Assembly: GCA_910586705.1 (NCBI GenBank)
Contig: CAJUJK010000007.1
Location: 62,001-126,000 of the forward strand
Direction: 5' to 3'
From: an uncultured Lachnospiraceae bacterium
Lineage (GTDB): Bacteria > Bacillota > Clostridia > Lachnospirales > Lachnospiraceae
Length of the DNA stretch: 64,000 nt
Made by a program: the position numbers and the translations under genes. The notes under the pieces were generated by a model. It had not been told where the DNA came from and made no database searches. It worked only from the letters and a program-made list of their open reading frames with translations. Shown in pieces: positions 33,957 through 42,578 of the stretch. Position 1 is the stretch's first letter. Each line of letters opens with the position of its first letter.

Positions 33957-34996
33957 CGGCATTTCCTCCACACTCTCCCGCACCTGCCGCAGACCGCCCA
34001 CGATACCACCGCCGCGGTTACCGTACCCACGATAAACAGCGACAGCCCGGCATACCACGGCAGTCTGTCCATGAGATCAAAAAGGGTTATGATATTCAGA
34101 ATAATCCAATGGTACAGAAACATGCCGTAGGAAAAATCCGGTTTCAGACGAATCTTCGGCAGGCAGTATGCGCCCCCGATCGCCAGAAACGGAATCATAA
34201 CACTTGTTACTATATTTGTATAATATCCGGGGAACTGTATATCCGCGGCCCCGGCGATAAGATACACGATGAGCATGGGCAAAAACGCCTTCTTTAGGAC
34301 AGGCAGTATTTTCTGCCGTCTCTGAAAGCAGAATACGCCGATAAAAAACCACAGCGCATACGGAATAAACAGCCTCTCGATCACTTTCGCCGCCATCCCG
34401 CTGCCATCCCGCGCCACCGCCGCGCAGGCAAGATTCAGCGCCGCAAGCGCGGAAAGAAACGCCGCCCAGTGGCTGTTCTTCATCTTTTTCAGAAAAGGAT
34501 AAATAAACCCCAACACAAGGTATAACTGTACTTCCGTAAAGACTGTCCAAAGCGCGCCGTTTGCGCTCCCTGTCGGCAATGTCTTGAGACACACCGGTGT
34601 ATTGGCTATGCCAAAAAACTGCATCACCAGCCATACCACGATGCTGTGATCCAGCCGCTCTGGAACCAGAACGCAGAGCACCGCCAGATTGATGAGTGTG
34701 CAGATCCACAATTCGGGATAGACGCGCCGGGCACGCTTCAGGAAAAACGTGTTCCTCGTCTTAGCCCGTTCAAAGGACGCTGACACCAGAAAACCGCTTA
34801 TGGCAAACAGGATAACCACGCCGGGAAACAGCAGGGTAAAACGTCTGGCTCCGTCCATAAATGCCGCCGCCTTCAGCGTCGGGCTTTTTGACAGTATCAT
34901 GCTGTAACTGGAATAATGAAGCATCATAACACTGAGCGCCGCCGCATAGCGCAGCAGATCGAAACCATTTTCCTTATATTCTTCGTTTGCGTTCAC
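33944..34996 (-). CDS. Acyltransferase family membrane protein (OafA/YrhL type)
   Basis: A 350-residue integral membrane O-acyltransferase with about ten membrane segments. The N-terminal GFDLLRYAAALSVMMLHY and the following Arg-rich loop (RARRVYPELWICTL) are typical of acyltransferase family 3, which adds acetyl or other acyl groups to surface polysaccharides. GTG at 34996 behind AAAGGAAG is preferred, since the longer frame would overlap the upstream SUFU gene by 44 bases. Acceptor unknown. Confidence 0.88.
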   Translation of the reverse strand: MNANEEYKENGFDLLRYAAALSVMMLHYSSYSMILSKSPTLKAAAFMDGARRFTLLFPGVVILFAISGFLVSASFERAKTRNTFFLKRARRVYPELWICTLINLAVLCVLVPERLDHSIVVWLVMQFFGIANTPVCLKTLPTGSANGALWTVFTEVQLYLVLGFIYPFLKKMKNSHWAAFLSALAALNLACAAVARDGSGMAAKVIERLFIPYALWFFIGVFCFQRRQKILPVLKKAFLPMLIVYLIAGAADIQFPGYYTNIVTSVMIPFLAIGGAYCLPKIRLKPDFSYGMFLYHWIILNIITLFDLMDRLPWYAGLSLFIVGTVTAAVVSWAVCGRCGRVWRKCRARH

Positions 34997-35027
34997 TGTT
35001 TTACTTCCTTTCCTGTTCTGAAGGAGA

Positions 35028-35804
35028 CTAGTTCTCTCTGCAATAATTTGGTCTCTTCGGATCAAGTACACGCGGAAAGCTTACTCTGGTAAACAAATCC
35101 ATCATTGCGTCAAACCCTTCCTGCAGCTTGTACTCGATCTCCTCCTCGTACATGGGAATTGCCCACAGGAAATTAATCTGCGTGCCATCCTTACAGAACA
35201 GCGCGTCAACGCCCGGATACGCCTCTCCAAGCGGAATCACCGGCAGAAAGAAAAAGCCGCCCATCTCCGTGCCCTCCCCGAGCGGGTCATAATCCTCGCC
35301 GTTTGGCAGCGTGTGCCCGGTTCCCAGCCAAGTCCCGTACTCGTGGGGAAATCTGGCAAGATATTTCAGCCATCTGATGGGCCAGTAATCCGCATCCCCC
35401 ATCCCTTCACCGGTCTCCCCTATCTCTCCGATTTTCCAGTCCTCTGGCAGAAACAGCATAAGTTCCGCTCTCTCGTATATCTTCTTATCGTAATCTCCAT
35501 AGGGAAGCGTCATCGGACGGTCACTCATCCCGCTTGTCCACAGCACATAATAGTCCCTGCCGTTATCCGGCGGAATGATATTCACATCAATGTGCACGAT
35601 ATCCGACACAAGCTCGTGGAACACGGACGGCTTTGCTTTTTCACAGGGAAATATGCCCTCCATATATGCTGTCAGTTCTTCCACATACTTCCCGGATTCC
35701 GTCACCGGCTCCCACGCCCGGTTGTCGGCATCGCTGTACCTGATCACGTCCACCTTTGTCCCGTCTTTAGAAACTTTCTTATCTCGGTTAAAAATAAAGC
35801 CCAT
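35028..35804 (-). CDS. Suppressor of fused (SUFU) domain protein
   Basis: A 258-residue cytoplasmic protein. FHELVSDIVHIDVNIIPP, YYVLWTSGMSD and the later EYGTWLGTGHTLPNG match the bacterial SUFU domain, a fold shared with the eukaryotic hedgehog-pathway protein but widespread in bacteria as immunity or housekeeping proteins of unclear role. The ATG at 35804 follows AGAGGA. It overlaps the stop of the inositol monophosphatase gene region closely (two bases apart), so these two are coupled. No toxin gene is nearby, so an immunity role is not supported here. Confidence 0.88.
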   Translation of the reverse strand: MGFIFNRDKKVSKDGTKVDVIRYSDADNRAWEPVTESGKYVEELTAYMEGIFPCEKAKPSVFHELVSDIVHIDVNIIPPDNGRDYYVLWTSGMSDRPMTLPYGDYDKKIYERAELMLFLPEDWKIGEIGETGEGMGDADYWPIRWLKYLARFPHEYGTWLGTGHTLPNGEDYDPLGEGTEMGGFFFLPVIPLGEAYPGVDALFCKDGTQINFLWAIPMYEEEIEYKLQEGFDAMMDLFTRVSFPRVLDPKRPNYCREN

Positions 35805-35806
35805 GT

Positions 35807-36580
35807 CTATTTTCCTCTCCTTCCCAACAGCCCCCGCAGCTCCTCGTGTATCTTTCCATTGGAAGCCGCCACGCTCCCTCTTTTCAGAAAATCCAGCTCT
35901 TCTCCCGCAAAATCCGTCACTCTGCCGCCTGCCTCTTTCACCAAAAGCTGTCCCGCCGCAAAATCCCACGGGCTTAGGCGTGGCTCAAAAAATCCCCCGG
36001 TGCGCCCACATGCCACATATGCCAGATCCAGAGCCGCCGTACCCGTCCTGCGGATATCCTGTGCGTGATCGAACACACGCCGGATGCGATTAAAGTTTTC
36101 GTCTGCCAATTCCCTGTCATAGGGCGAGGTGCCCACGGAAATGATGGTCTCACGCAAAGCCGCGGCGTCCGAAACATGGATGGGGGTTCCGTTCAGAAAA
36201 CTTCCCCGCCCCTTCTGCGCATGATACACGTCCTCCCGGAACGGATCATAGACGATCCCCAGCGTGATTTCTCCCTTTTCGTAAAGCGCCAGCGACACGA
36301 CGCTGTGCTGATAGTCATGGATCAAGTTGGTGGTGCCGTCTATGGGATCGAGAATCCAGTATGTGTCCCCGGACATCTCGTGCAGTCCCTCTTCCTCCCC
36401 CAGAAACTGGATCCCGGGGAATCGGTTCCCCAGCTCCCGCGCCAGAAAGCTCTGGATATCGGTGTCCACCTGCGTCACATAGTCCGCAGGCCCCTTGACT
36501 TTCACATGCCCGGCTCTCTCCCTGTTCCCCACGAAGGCTTTCGTCTCCTTTACAAGCGCGATAATCTCCTGCATCTCCAT
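35807..36580 (-). CDS. Inositol monophosphatase family protein
   Basis: A sugar-phosphate phosphatase of about 257 residues that uses Mg. Metal-binding motifs are GEEEG (about 61-65), DPIDGTTN (78-85) and WDFAAGQ near 205. Family members act on inositol phosphate, 3'-phosphoadenosine phosphate or fructose-1,6-bisphosphate; the sequence does not decide which. Several ATG codons lie within 40 bases; 36580 is chosen as a compromise between spacing to AAAGGA and conservation, and 36592 or 36574 are possible. It is followed directly by the SUFU gene. Confidence 0.92.
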   Translation of the reverse strand: MEMQEIIALVKETKAFVGNRERAGHVKVKGPADYVTQVDTDIQSFLARELGNRFPGIQFLGEEEGLHEMSGDTYWILDPIDGTTNLIHDYQHSVVSLALYEKGEITLGIVYDPFREDVYHAQKGRGSFLNGTPIHVSDAAALRETIISVGTSPYDRELADENFNRIRRVFDHAQDIRRTGTAALDLAYVACGRTGGFFEPRLSPWDFAAGQLLVKEAGGRVTDFAGEELDFLKRGSVAASNGKIHEELRGLLGRRGK

Positions 36581-36664
36581 TTCCCTGTCCATCCTTTCCC
36601 ATAACCGGCAGTAACTGTCCAAGCCCCGCCCGGCTTATCCTTCCCCACCATAGTCCCCGCGTAT

Positions 36665-37150
36665 TTACGGTGTATAGTGCAGTCCGCTCGCGCTGTACTG
36701 CATAATCTTCTGGCGGATTTCCTCCGTCCTTCTCTTGTTGGTATCGTTTTTGTCGTACAGATCGTCCAGAAGCAGACCGATATTTTTCTGCATCACCGCG
36801 GTCGTGTGCACCATATTTTTCATAATGTCAATCGCATTTCTCGGGTTGTTTCTGATAAACTCCTCCAGATAATCCTTTGTAATGCGCATCAGCAGCACTT
36901 CATCGAACGCGACCACCGTGTAGATGGACGCCTGCTCAGAGAGCACACTCATCTCGCCGAAACACTTGGATTTGGAATAAATACCGATCAGGTGCTCGTC
37001 TTTTTCTCCGTATCTTATGTAAACTTCTACAGAGCCCGACACCACCTTGTACATCTCATCATAAGTCTGCCCTTCGCGCATGATAATATCGCCTGCCCGA
37101 AATTTCTGCATTTTCGCGTTTTCCATGTCAGAACTGTCCTTTTTTTGCAT
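36665..37150 (-). CDS. Cyclic nucleotide-binding domain protein without DNA-binding domain
   Basis: A 161-residue protein. Residues about 12-125 are a cNMP-binding beta roll (FRAGDIIMREGQTYDEMYKVVSGSVEVY, then CFGEMSVLSEQASIYTVVAFDE). The last 35 residues are a charged helix and there is no helix-turn-helix of the CRP type, so it is not a classical CRP regulator. Arg of the phosphate cassette is not conserved: the cassette reads GEMSVLSEQASIYTVVA, where CRP has GE and RSA, so nucleotide binding is doubtful. AAAGGA precedes the ATG. Partner unknown. Confidence 0.87.
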   Translation of the reverse strand: MQKKDSSDMENAKMQKFRAGDIIMREGQTYDEMYKVVSGSVEVYIRYGEKDEHLIGIYSKSKCFGEMSVLSEQASIYTVVAFDEVLLMRITKDYLEEFIRNNPRNAIDIMKNMVHTTAVMQKNIGLLLDDLYDKNDTNKRRTEEIRQKIMQYSASGLHYTP

Positions 37151-37213
37151 TGTTCATCCTTTCTGCCTATGCTTTTTTGCTGCCGCGGCTGACACCGGGA
37201 TCTTATCCTGGCA

Positions 37214-39085
37214 TTATTCTTCCGCCCGTTCCGCCAGCAGCCGCATGGGCTCCCTTCTTAAGCTTCTATTCATCTTAACCCACGCAATCCCCACGCCTGC
37301 CGCCACAATCGACAGGGTGCAGAATAACGCCGGCATACCGCTCACCGCAGCCTCCTCCACCTCGACATTATTGACCGCATTAGTCAGACCCGCCGTGTAG
37401 GTCGTCTCATAGTAAGTCTCCCCGGCATTTGCCGCAGAGACGCCTTCTGAAATCCGAAAGCCTGCCACAGCGCCCAGAATGCTTCCCACCAGAACTAACA
37501 GGGCAAAGCCCGAGAGCATGGAAAAACGGCACGCCGCCTTTCCCATACCGAGGGAACGCTCGATGGCTGTCCGCTGCGCCTGTTTTGTGATAAAGAGGTG
37601 GCTGAAAAAGAACAGTAAAAGCGCTGTCAAAACCACGCCCGCCGCAAGCAGTACAAAGGAGATGACTTTCATATTGTCGATTCCTTCCTTGAGTCTGGAA
37701 TACCCCTTGTCATAGAACGTAAACGCCAGCTTGTCCGTGCCGTGCTCCGCCCAGCCTTTCAGGAAGTCGTCGATGCCGCCGTTTGGTATCTGAAAGGAGG
37801 CGGTGGCGTCCGTCATGGGACCGCAGTCTACCAGATTCATACCGTGGCGCGCCTCTATGGATTCCAGCGGCACGATCAGCTCATCCGCCCCCGGATCAAA
37901 GATACTGTCCGTACCACTGAAAGTGACGTCATAAATCCCGACCACCGAATACTCGGAAGTCTCAAAGACTTCGAGGGAACTGCCGTCGGGCGACACCAGC
38001 CCGGAATAAAAACCGATACCTCCGTCCAGCGTGAACCGCTGCCCTGCATTCAACCGCCTGTCCGTATACAGAAGCTGCACCTTCACCGCATCGCCAAGAG
38101 ACAGCCCGTTGTTCTCCATAAAAGTTTTGGGCGCAAGGCACACCTTACTGCCGTCCGCATATTCCTCCTCGCTGATATCCCTGCCTTCGGTGAGAAAACA
38201 CTGTCCGTTATAGAAGGGCATCAGAAGAGAGGTCTTGTTCGTGCCCGTAACCGGCTGACAGTACTTATAGATTTGTCCCGTCTGCGCCAGATTTAAAATT
38301 CTGCGTCCCGCTTCCGTCTCGTAAAACCCGTCGGTGACTTCAAAGATCTTCGGCCCGTCCCGGTATGCGTCCTCCGGCCGGCTTCCGTCCGGCAGAAGAA
38401 TTTCAGATTCCAGCGAATACGGCACCATTTCCAGACCGATATACACCTCGCTTTTTGACTGCATCTTCTCCTCATAGACTTTGCCGTGTATATAAGTAGC
38501 CTGATGCCCCAGCATCGCCACATAAGTCTTATCCTTATAAATCATCTTTGGATTGGGATTGCGGTGGTCGCATAAGTAATCCACAATGCCCTCCAATTGG
38601 GGATCGCCGCCGATCACTTTCGTGATCTGGATCGGCACCGACTCATCCAGCATCGCATCCTCCATAGGAGAAAACTCCGCAATAAAAGCAGCCCAGCCGA
38701 TCGCATTCGGATTCATACTCACATATGTCGTCAGATAATCCGGCTGGTAAGAGATGTAAAACGCCCGCTGCTCCGGCTCGGCAAGATATTCCGCTCCGGG
38801 AAAAAGCAGATCCTCCGGCGTATAGTAATCGCTGTACTGCCCACGTTTGCGCACATCATAATCCTTCGTCTCCGCGTTCCAGATCAGCTGCTGCTCAAAA
38901 GAGTCCGGTATCTGCCGCACGGTCCCGATGGTCATAAAACGATCCTCGTACTGCGCCATCGTCTGCGTCCCTTTCAGCCAGATGCTGGCGCCGAGCGTCA
39001 TCAGAAGCGCCGCAAATACCATCAGCCCCAGAAAGAGTACCGTGCGCACAGGGGTGCGCATCATCTGTTTCAAACTGTTTCTCAT
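37214..39085 (-). CDS. ABC transporter permease, FtsX/MacB-like, larger subunit
   Basis: A 623-residue permease with one N-terminal membrane segment (about 14-36), a large extracellular domain of about 440 residues, and three membrane segments near the C-terminus where IERSLGMGKAACRF matches the FtsX core. Such permeases act as mechanotransmission exporters for peptides, lipoproteins or antibiotics rather than classical importers. Its start overlaps the stop of the ATPase gene by four bases, a sure sign of coupling. It completes a three-gene exporter with the genes at 39082 and 39775. Confidence 0.88.
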   Translation of the reverse strand: MRNSLKQMMRTPVRTVLFLGLMVFAALLMTLGASIWLKGTQTMAQYEDRFMTIGTVRQIPDSFEQQLIWNAETKDYDVRKRGQYSDYYTPEDLLFPGAEYLAEPEQRAFYISYQPDYLTTYVSMNPNAIGWAAFIAEFSPMEDAMLDESVPIQITKVIGGDPQLEGIVDYLCDHRNPNPKMIYKDKTYVAMLGHQATYIHGKVYEEKMQSKSEVYIGLEMVPYSLESEILLPDGSRPEDAYRDGPKIFEVTDGFYETEAGRRILNLAQTGQIYKYCQPVTGTNKTSLLMPFYNGQCFLTEGRDISEEEYADGSKVCLAPKTFMENNGLSLGDAVKVQLLYTDRRLNAGQRFTLDGGIGFYSGLVSPDGSSLEVFETSEYSVVGIYDVTFSGTDSIFDPGADELIVPLESIEARHGMNLVDCGPMTDATASFQIPNGGIDDFLKGWAEHGTDKLAFTFYDKGYSRLKEGIDNMKVISFVLLAAGVVLTALLLFFFSHLFITKQAQRTAIERSLGMGKAACRFSMLSGFALLVLVGSILGAVAGFRISEGVSAANAGETYYETTYTAGLTNAVNNVEVEEAAVSGMPALFCTLSIVAAGVGIAWVKMNRSLRREPMRLLAERAEE

Positions 39086-39759
39086 CCGCGCACCACCTCC
39101 AAGCGTCCGTCTAACATCCCGTAGACCACGTCCGCCGCCTCAGCCACCTTCGCATTGTGGGTGACCACGATCACCGCGTAATTCTCTTCATGCGCCATTT
39201 TGACAAGCAGCTCCACGATCACAGCCTCATTCTGGCTGTCCAGATTTCCCGTCGGCTCGTCCGCCAGAAGAATCTGGCCCCCGGAAGCCATGGCACGCGC
39301 GATCGCCACCCTCTGCTGCTCGCCGCCGCTGATCATGTTCGGCATCTTCCCATAGAGTGTATCGGGCAGCCCCACTTTGGCGAGGAACTCCTGCGCACGC
39401 TCCTTCCTTTCCCGCTTCGGGACATGCTGCAGCTCCATGGGAAACATCACGTTCTCCAGCACCGTGAGGAGGGGGAACAGATGAAATGCCTGATAGATGA
39501 CGGAGGCGCTGTTCATCCGATAAGCATCCCTGTCCATCTCCCGGATCTCCTTGCCGTCGATATAAAGGTTTCCCTCCGTAGGCACGTCAAGCCCCGCTAA
39601 CAGGGAGAGAAAGGTACTCTTCCCGCTGCCTGACTTTCCCGTGATCGCGTAGACTTTTCCCCGCTCAAAGGAGCAGCTTACCTCCGTCAGCGCCTTGGTT
39701 TTCTGATACTTTGACTGATACACATAACCCACATTTTCCGCTTCTATTATTTTACCCAT
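39082..39759 (-). CDS. ABC transporter ATP-binding protein (MacB/LolD type)
   Basis: A 225-residue ATPase with Walker A GKSGSGKST near residue 37, Q-loop region VIYQAFHLFP, signature ISGGEQQRVAIARA and Walker B ILLADEPTGNLD, the last being the usual MacB/LolD form. It drives the two permeases encoded on either side (40995-39775 upstream, 39085-37214 downstream). All three genes are leftward and tightly spaced. Confidence 0.95.
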   Translation of the reverse strand: MGKIIEAENVGYVYQSKYQKTKALTEVSCSFERGKVYAITGKSGSGKSTFLSLLAGLDVPTEGNLYIDGKEIREMDRDAYRMNSASVIYQAFHLFPLLTVLENVMFPMELQHVPKRERKERAQEFLAKVGLPDTLYGKMPNMISGGEQQRVAIARAMASGGQILLADEPTGNLDSQNEAVIVELLVKMAHEENYAVIVVTHNAKVAEAADVVYGMLDGRLEVVRG

Positions 39760-39774
39760 TTCCTTCCCCCTCTT

Positions 39775-40995
39775 TTACTGCTGCACAGACAGCAGATACA
39801 CCACGCTTCCCATGCTCATCCGCCCGTAGGCCGCCGCCGCGCCGATCAGATAGGCGGTCAGTAACACGCCGTTTACGGCAAGTATTCCCGATAACGACGA
39901 TGATGCCGGCAACACCAGCACATCTCCCGCCACATTCCCGATCAGAACCAGAATCATCTGCTCTGCCAGAAACAGAAACGCCGCCGGAAGCTTCTTCGCA
40001 CCCTGCAGGCGCATCAGCGTAAACTCCTCCCGCCTGCTGTTGCCGGACAGATAGCTCACCACATAGCCGATCAGCAGCACCAGTATGCACACCACCGGCA
40101 GAAACGACTGCATCAGCTCCGTGGAATGCCGCAGATGCGTGGCGCTGGCGATAAAATCGGCATCTCGGACAACCAGCGCATACCCTGTGTAAGAGCTCTC
40201 CGCCTCCGGGACGATCTCCATCAGTCCGATATCCTGCATCTCCTCCTTAAATCCATTCAGGTCCAGAGGATTGTTCACATGGAAGGTGACCGTATCCGCA
40301 AAAAACTTCAGTCCAAACTGCGCGAAGAGATTCCTCGACGCCCTGCCCGGAATGATGATATCCGTCTGGATGGCATTGGTCTTCCCCTCCGTTTCCTTCA
40401 TCGTGCCCACAATGGTCACTTCCGCCGTCCCGCCCATAGAATGCAGTTGTATTTTTTGAAACTCGCTGGCGGGATCGTAGTAATAGCATTTCAAGGTAAT
40501 CCTGTCACCGATCTCCCATCCACGTTTTTTGAGCACCTCCTCGTTCACGATACACTCCATCCTGTCCGAGGCAAGCAGCTCGTCCAGACTCTGCTCATCC
40601 AGGCTAAACATGTCGGCTGTCATCTCCCCGACCGCCTCCACGTCGTTCGCGCCGACCACATAGAGATTCAGATATTTGGAATATTCCATTTCCTTAAAAT
40701 CCCCCTCACCCGCCATAACGACAGTCATGTAAGACAGGTCTTTCACATAGGCGGACTGCTCCAGCGCCTCCACGATCTGTTCCGAAATAAACAGTTCGTT
40801 CCCCATCGTGCCGTTCAGATTGGTAATCTGACAAAAGATCGGCACATTCTCCGAAAGATCCGAAAGCTGTGTCTGATAACTGCGAATACTCCCGAAATAC
40901 AGATTCAGAAGGAGCACCAGCATAACGCTGATCCCCACAGTGACCAGGTTTGCCGCCTTCCTCCTCTTGATGCTGCAAATAATATAAGAAAACAT
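39775..40995 (-). CDS. ABC transporter permease, FtsX-like, smaller subunit
   Basis: A 406-residue permease with a first membrane segment (about 14-33), an extracellular domain (40-285) and three C-terminal segments including RREEFTLMRLQGAKKLPA, the FtsX-type cytoplasmic turn. It is paralogous in layout to the 623-residue permease, so the exporter is probably a heterodimer of permeases over an ATPase dimer. AAAGGGGG precedes its ATG, nearly the same ribosome binding site as the divergent sigma factor gene. Confidence 0.88.
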   Translation of the reverse strand: MFSYIICSIKRRKAANLVTVGISVMLVLLLNLYFGSIRSYQTQLSDLSENVPIFCQITNLNGTMGNELFISEQIVEALEQSAYVKDLSYMTVVMAGEGDFKEMEYSKYLNLYVVGANDVEAVGEMTADMFSLDEQSLDELLASDRMECIVNEEVLKKRGWEIGDRITLKCYYYDPASEFQKIQLHSMGGTAEVTIVGTMKETEGKTNAIQTDIIIPGRASRNLFAQFGLKFFADTVTFHVNNPLDLNGFKEEMQDIGLMEIVPEAESSYTGYALVVRDADFIASATHLRHSTELMQSFLPVVCILVLLIGYVVSYLSGNSRREEFTLMRLQGAKKLPAAFLFLAEQMILVLIGNVAGDVLVLPASSSLSGILAVNGVLLTAYLIGAAAAYGRMSMGSVVYLLSVQQ

Positions 40996-41045
40996 CTGAT
41001 TCCCCCTTTGGCTGCACAGCCGCCTGCTTTTCCTTTATACTTATC

Positions 41046-41074
41046 ATCATATAACCCCGGAAAGAATGCGGCAA
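41046..41074 (-). promoter_or_regulatory. Predicted promoter of the ABC exporter genes
   Basis: On the minus strand TTGCCG (41074-41069), 17 bases, TATGAT (41051-41046), about 50 bases before the first permease gene. Confidence 0.45.
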
Positions 41075-41114
41075 TAGCAGATTTTATAAAACAGATACAA
41101 ATTATTGCTAACCT

Positions 41115-41143
41115 TGTCACTTTCTTGCGGCTGCATTCGTATA
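41115..41143 (+). promoter_or_regulatory. Candidate ECF-type promoter of the sigma factor gene
   Basis: TGTCAC (41115-41120), 17 bases, CGTATA (41138-41143). The CGT-containing -10 is typical of ECF sigma factors, suggesting autoregulation. The leader to the start codon is about 115 bases. Confidence 0.45.
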
Positions 41144-41265
41144 TAGGGTAAGAAACGCACAGACACGCGTGAGAGATCTCTCAAAATCCGACGTCGGGAT
41201 TGCGGCTGTCTGGCCTTTCTGTTTTTCATAAATATCACAATAAATATGGAAAGGGGGAATCCGCT

Positions 41266-41733
41266 TTGAACAGAAAAAGTGAGTCTGAGCTCAGCCATGT
41301 TCTGCAAGAATACGGCGACATGCTCTACCGCACCGCCTATCTGCTTCTGGGCAATCCCCACGATGTACAGGATGCCCTGCAGGAGACGCTGCTGCGCTAT
41401 CTGGAAAAAGCGCCTGCGTTTGTCTCTTCGGACCACGAAAAGGCGTGGCTGTTGCGGGTTACATCAAACTGTTGTAAGGATTGTCTCCGCTTTCGCAAGC
41501 GGCACGCCTGCCTCGATTTAGAACCGCTCAGGGAGTGTCTTCCCGCGCAGGAAACTACACATTTGCAGGAAGTGTATGCCCTGCCCTCCAAATGGAAAAC
41601 GGTGCTCCTTCTGCACTATTTTGAGGGGTATTCAGTCAAAGAGACAGGGGAAATCCTCGGACTGTCCGAGAGCGCAGTCAAGAAGCGGCTACAGCGGGCA
41701 CGTGAGGCGCTGCGGATGGAGATGGAAGCATAA
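41266..41733 (+). CDS. ECF-like RNA polymerase sigma factor
   Basis: A 155-residue sigma-70 family factor with only regions 2 and 4. Region 2 reads YGDMLYRTAYLLLGNPHDVQDALQET and KAWLLRVTSNCCKDCLR; region 4 is YSVKETGEILGLSESAVKKRLQRAREAL. The TTG at 41266 is preferred because AAAGGGGG lies at 41251-41257, and upstream codons would fall in the leader. The gene is followed, on the same strand, by a membrane protein with an FtsX-like extracellular domain, probably its regulator. Confidence 0.92.
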   Translation: MNRKSESELSHVLQEYGDMLYRTAYLLLGNPHDVQDALQETLLRYLEKAPAFVSSDHEKAWLLRVTSNCCKDCLRFRKRHACLDLEPLRECLPAQETTHLQEVYALPSKWKTVLLLHYFEGYSVKETGEILGLSESAVKKRLQRAREALRMEMEA

Positions 41734-41739
41734 AACAAG

Positions 41740-41806
41740 TGCGAAACTCTTTTATGGTTATTGGAATTGCACAAATGGAATAATTTGCCCTGAGATGAGT
41801 TTCGCA
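41740..41806 (+). repeat. Inverted repeat between the sigma factor and its neighbour
   Basis: Perfect 10-base arms TGCGAAACTC (41740-41749) and GAGTTTCGCA (41797-41806), 47 bases apart, occupying most of the 113-base gap. No T run follows. Confidence 0.6.
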
Positions 41807-41846
41807 AATATCAACAATCATTCAATAGATACAAGGAGGTCACGCT

Positions 41847-42467
41847 ATGAATAAAAAGAATATGATTAAGATAAGAGAATCCCTCACCATGCCGTCCGAG
41901 ATGGCGGATGCCTTGCAGGAAACGGTTACGGCCCGCGGGAAGCGTAACGAGGGCTGTCGCTGGTTCTCGCCGCACGCCCGCTCCGCCGGCTGTTTTGACC
42001 GCCGCATCCACTCAAGCGGCTACCGAGGGCTATGCGCCGCCGCAGCCGCGCTGTTCTGTATCCTTGCAGTCGGCTCCACCTCTCTCGCCTACAATATCTA
42101 TCAGGAAAAACAGCTTATGGTCTTTATGGACGCGGATTTGTCCCAAGACAAAATCGACCGTATTGGTCAAGAAATCGCCGGGATATGCGAAATCTCCGAC
42201 TGCCAGTCTGTCTCCCTAAGGTATGTCAGCGGAGACGAAGCGTGGGAAGAATTTAAAGCCGCCTATTTTACCGACGAGAACGGCGAAGTGATGACGGAAC
42301 TGACCGAAGGTTTCAGCGAAAATCCGCTGGCGGACTCCTTTAACTACCAAGTGAGCGTCCGTATGAACGCCGACACGCAGGCTGTCCGCGACCGCATCAG
42401 CCAGCTGCCCGGCGTGCGGAAGGTCACGACGGTGCGGGAGGCGGAGAGAAGCACCTCCGAAAAATAA
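41847..42467 (+). CDS. Membrane protein with FtsX-like extracellular domain, candidate anti-sigma factor
   Basis: A 206-residue protein with a cytoplasmic N-terminus (1-58), one membrane segment (about 60-82) and an extracellular domain (88-195) resembling the FtsX extracellular domain: VFMDADLSQDKIDRIGQEI, then VSGDEAWEEFKAAY and ADSFNYQVSVRMNAD before LPGVRKV. It lacks the permease core of FtsX. Position directly behind a sigma factor gene, plus a cytoplasmic tail, single membrane pass and outside sensor, fit an anti-sigma factor; there is no recognisable zinc-binding anti-sigma motif, so this is inference. AAGGAGG precedes the ATG. Confidence 0.75.
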   Translation: MNKKNMIKIRESLTMPSEMADALQETVTARGKRNEGCRWFSPHARSAGCFDRRIHSSGYRGLCAAAAALFCILAVGSTSLAYNIYQEKQLMVFMDADLSQDKIDRIGQEIAGICEISDCQSVSLRYVSGDEAWEEFKAAYFTDENGEVMTELTEGFSENPLADSFNYQVSVRMNADTQAVRDRISQLPGVRKVTTVREAERSTSEK

Positions 42468-42578
42468 CCCGTGGCTCATACCCTTTTACGGTCTGTGGGA
42501 AATCCATCTCACAGACCGTCCTCTTCCACCATACTTTCCCCTTCAAAACCACCTGTCGCAAGCAAAGTTCCTTTGAGA

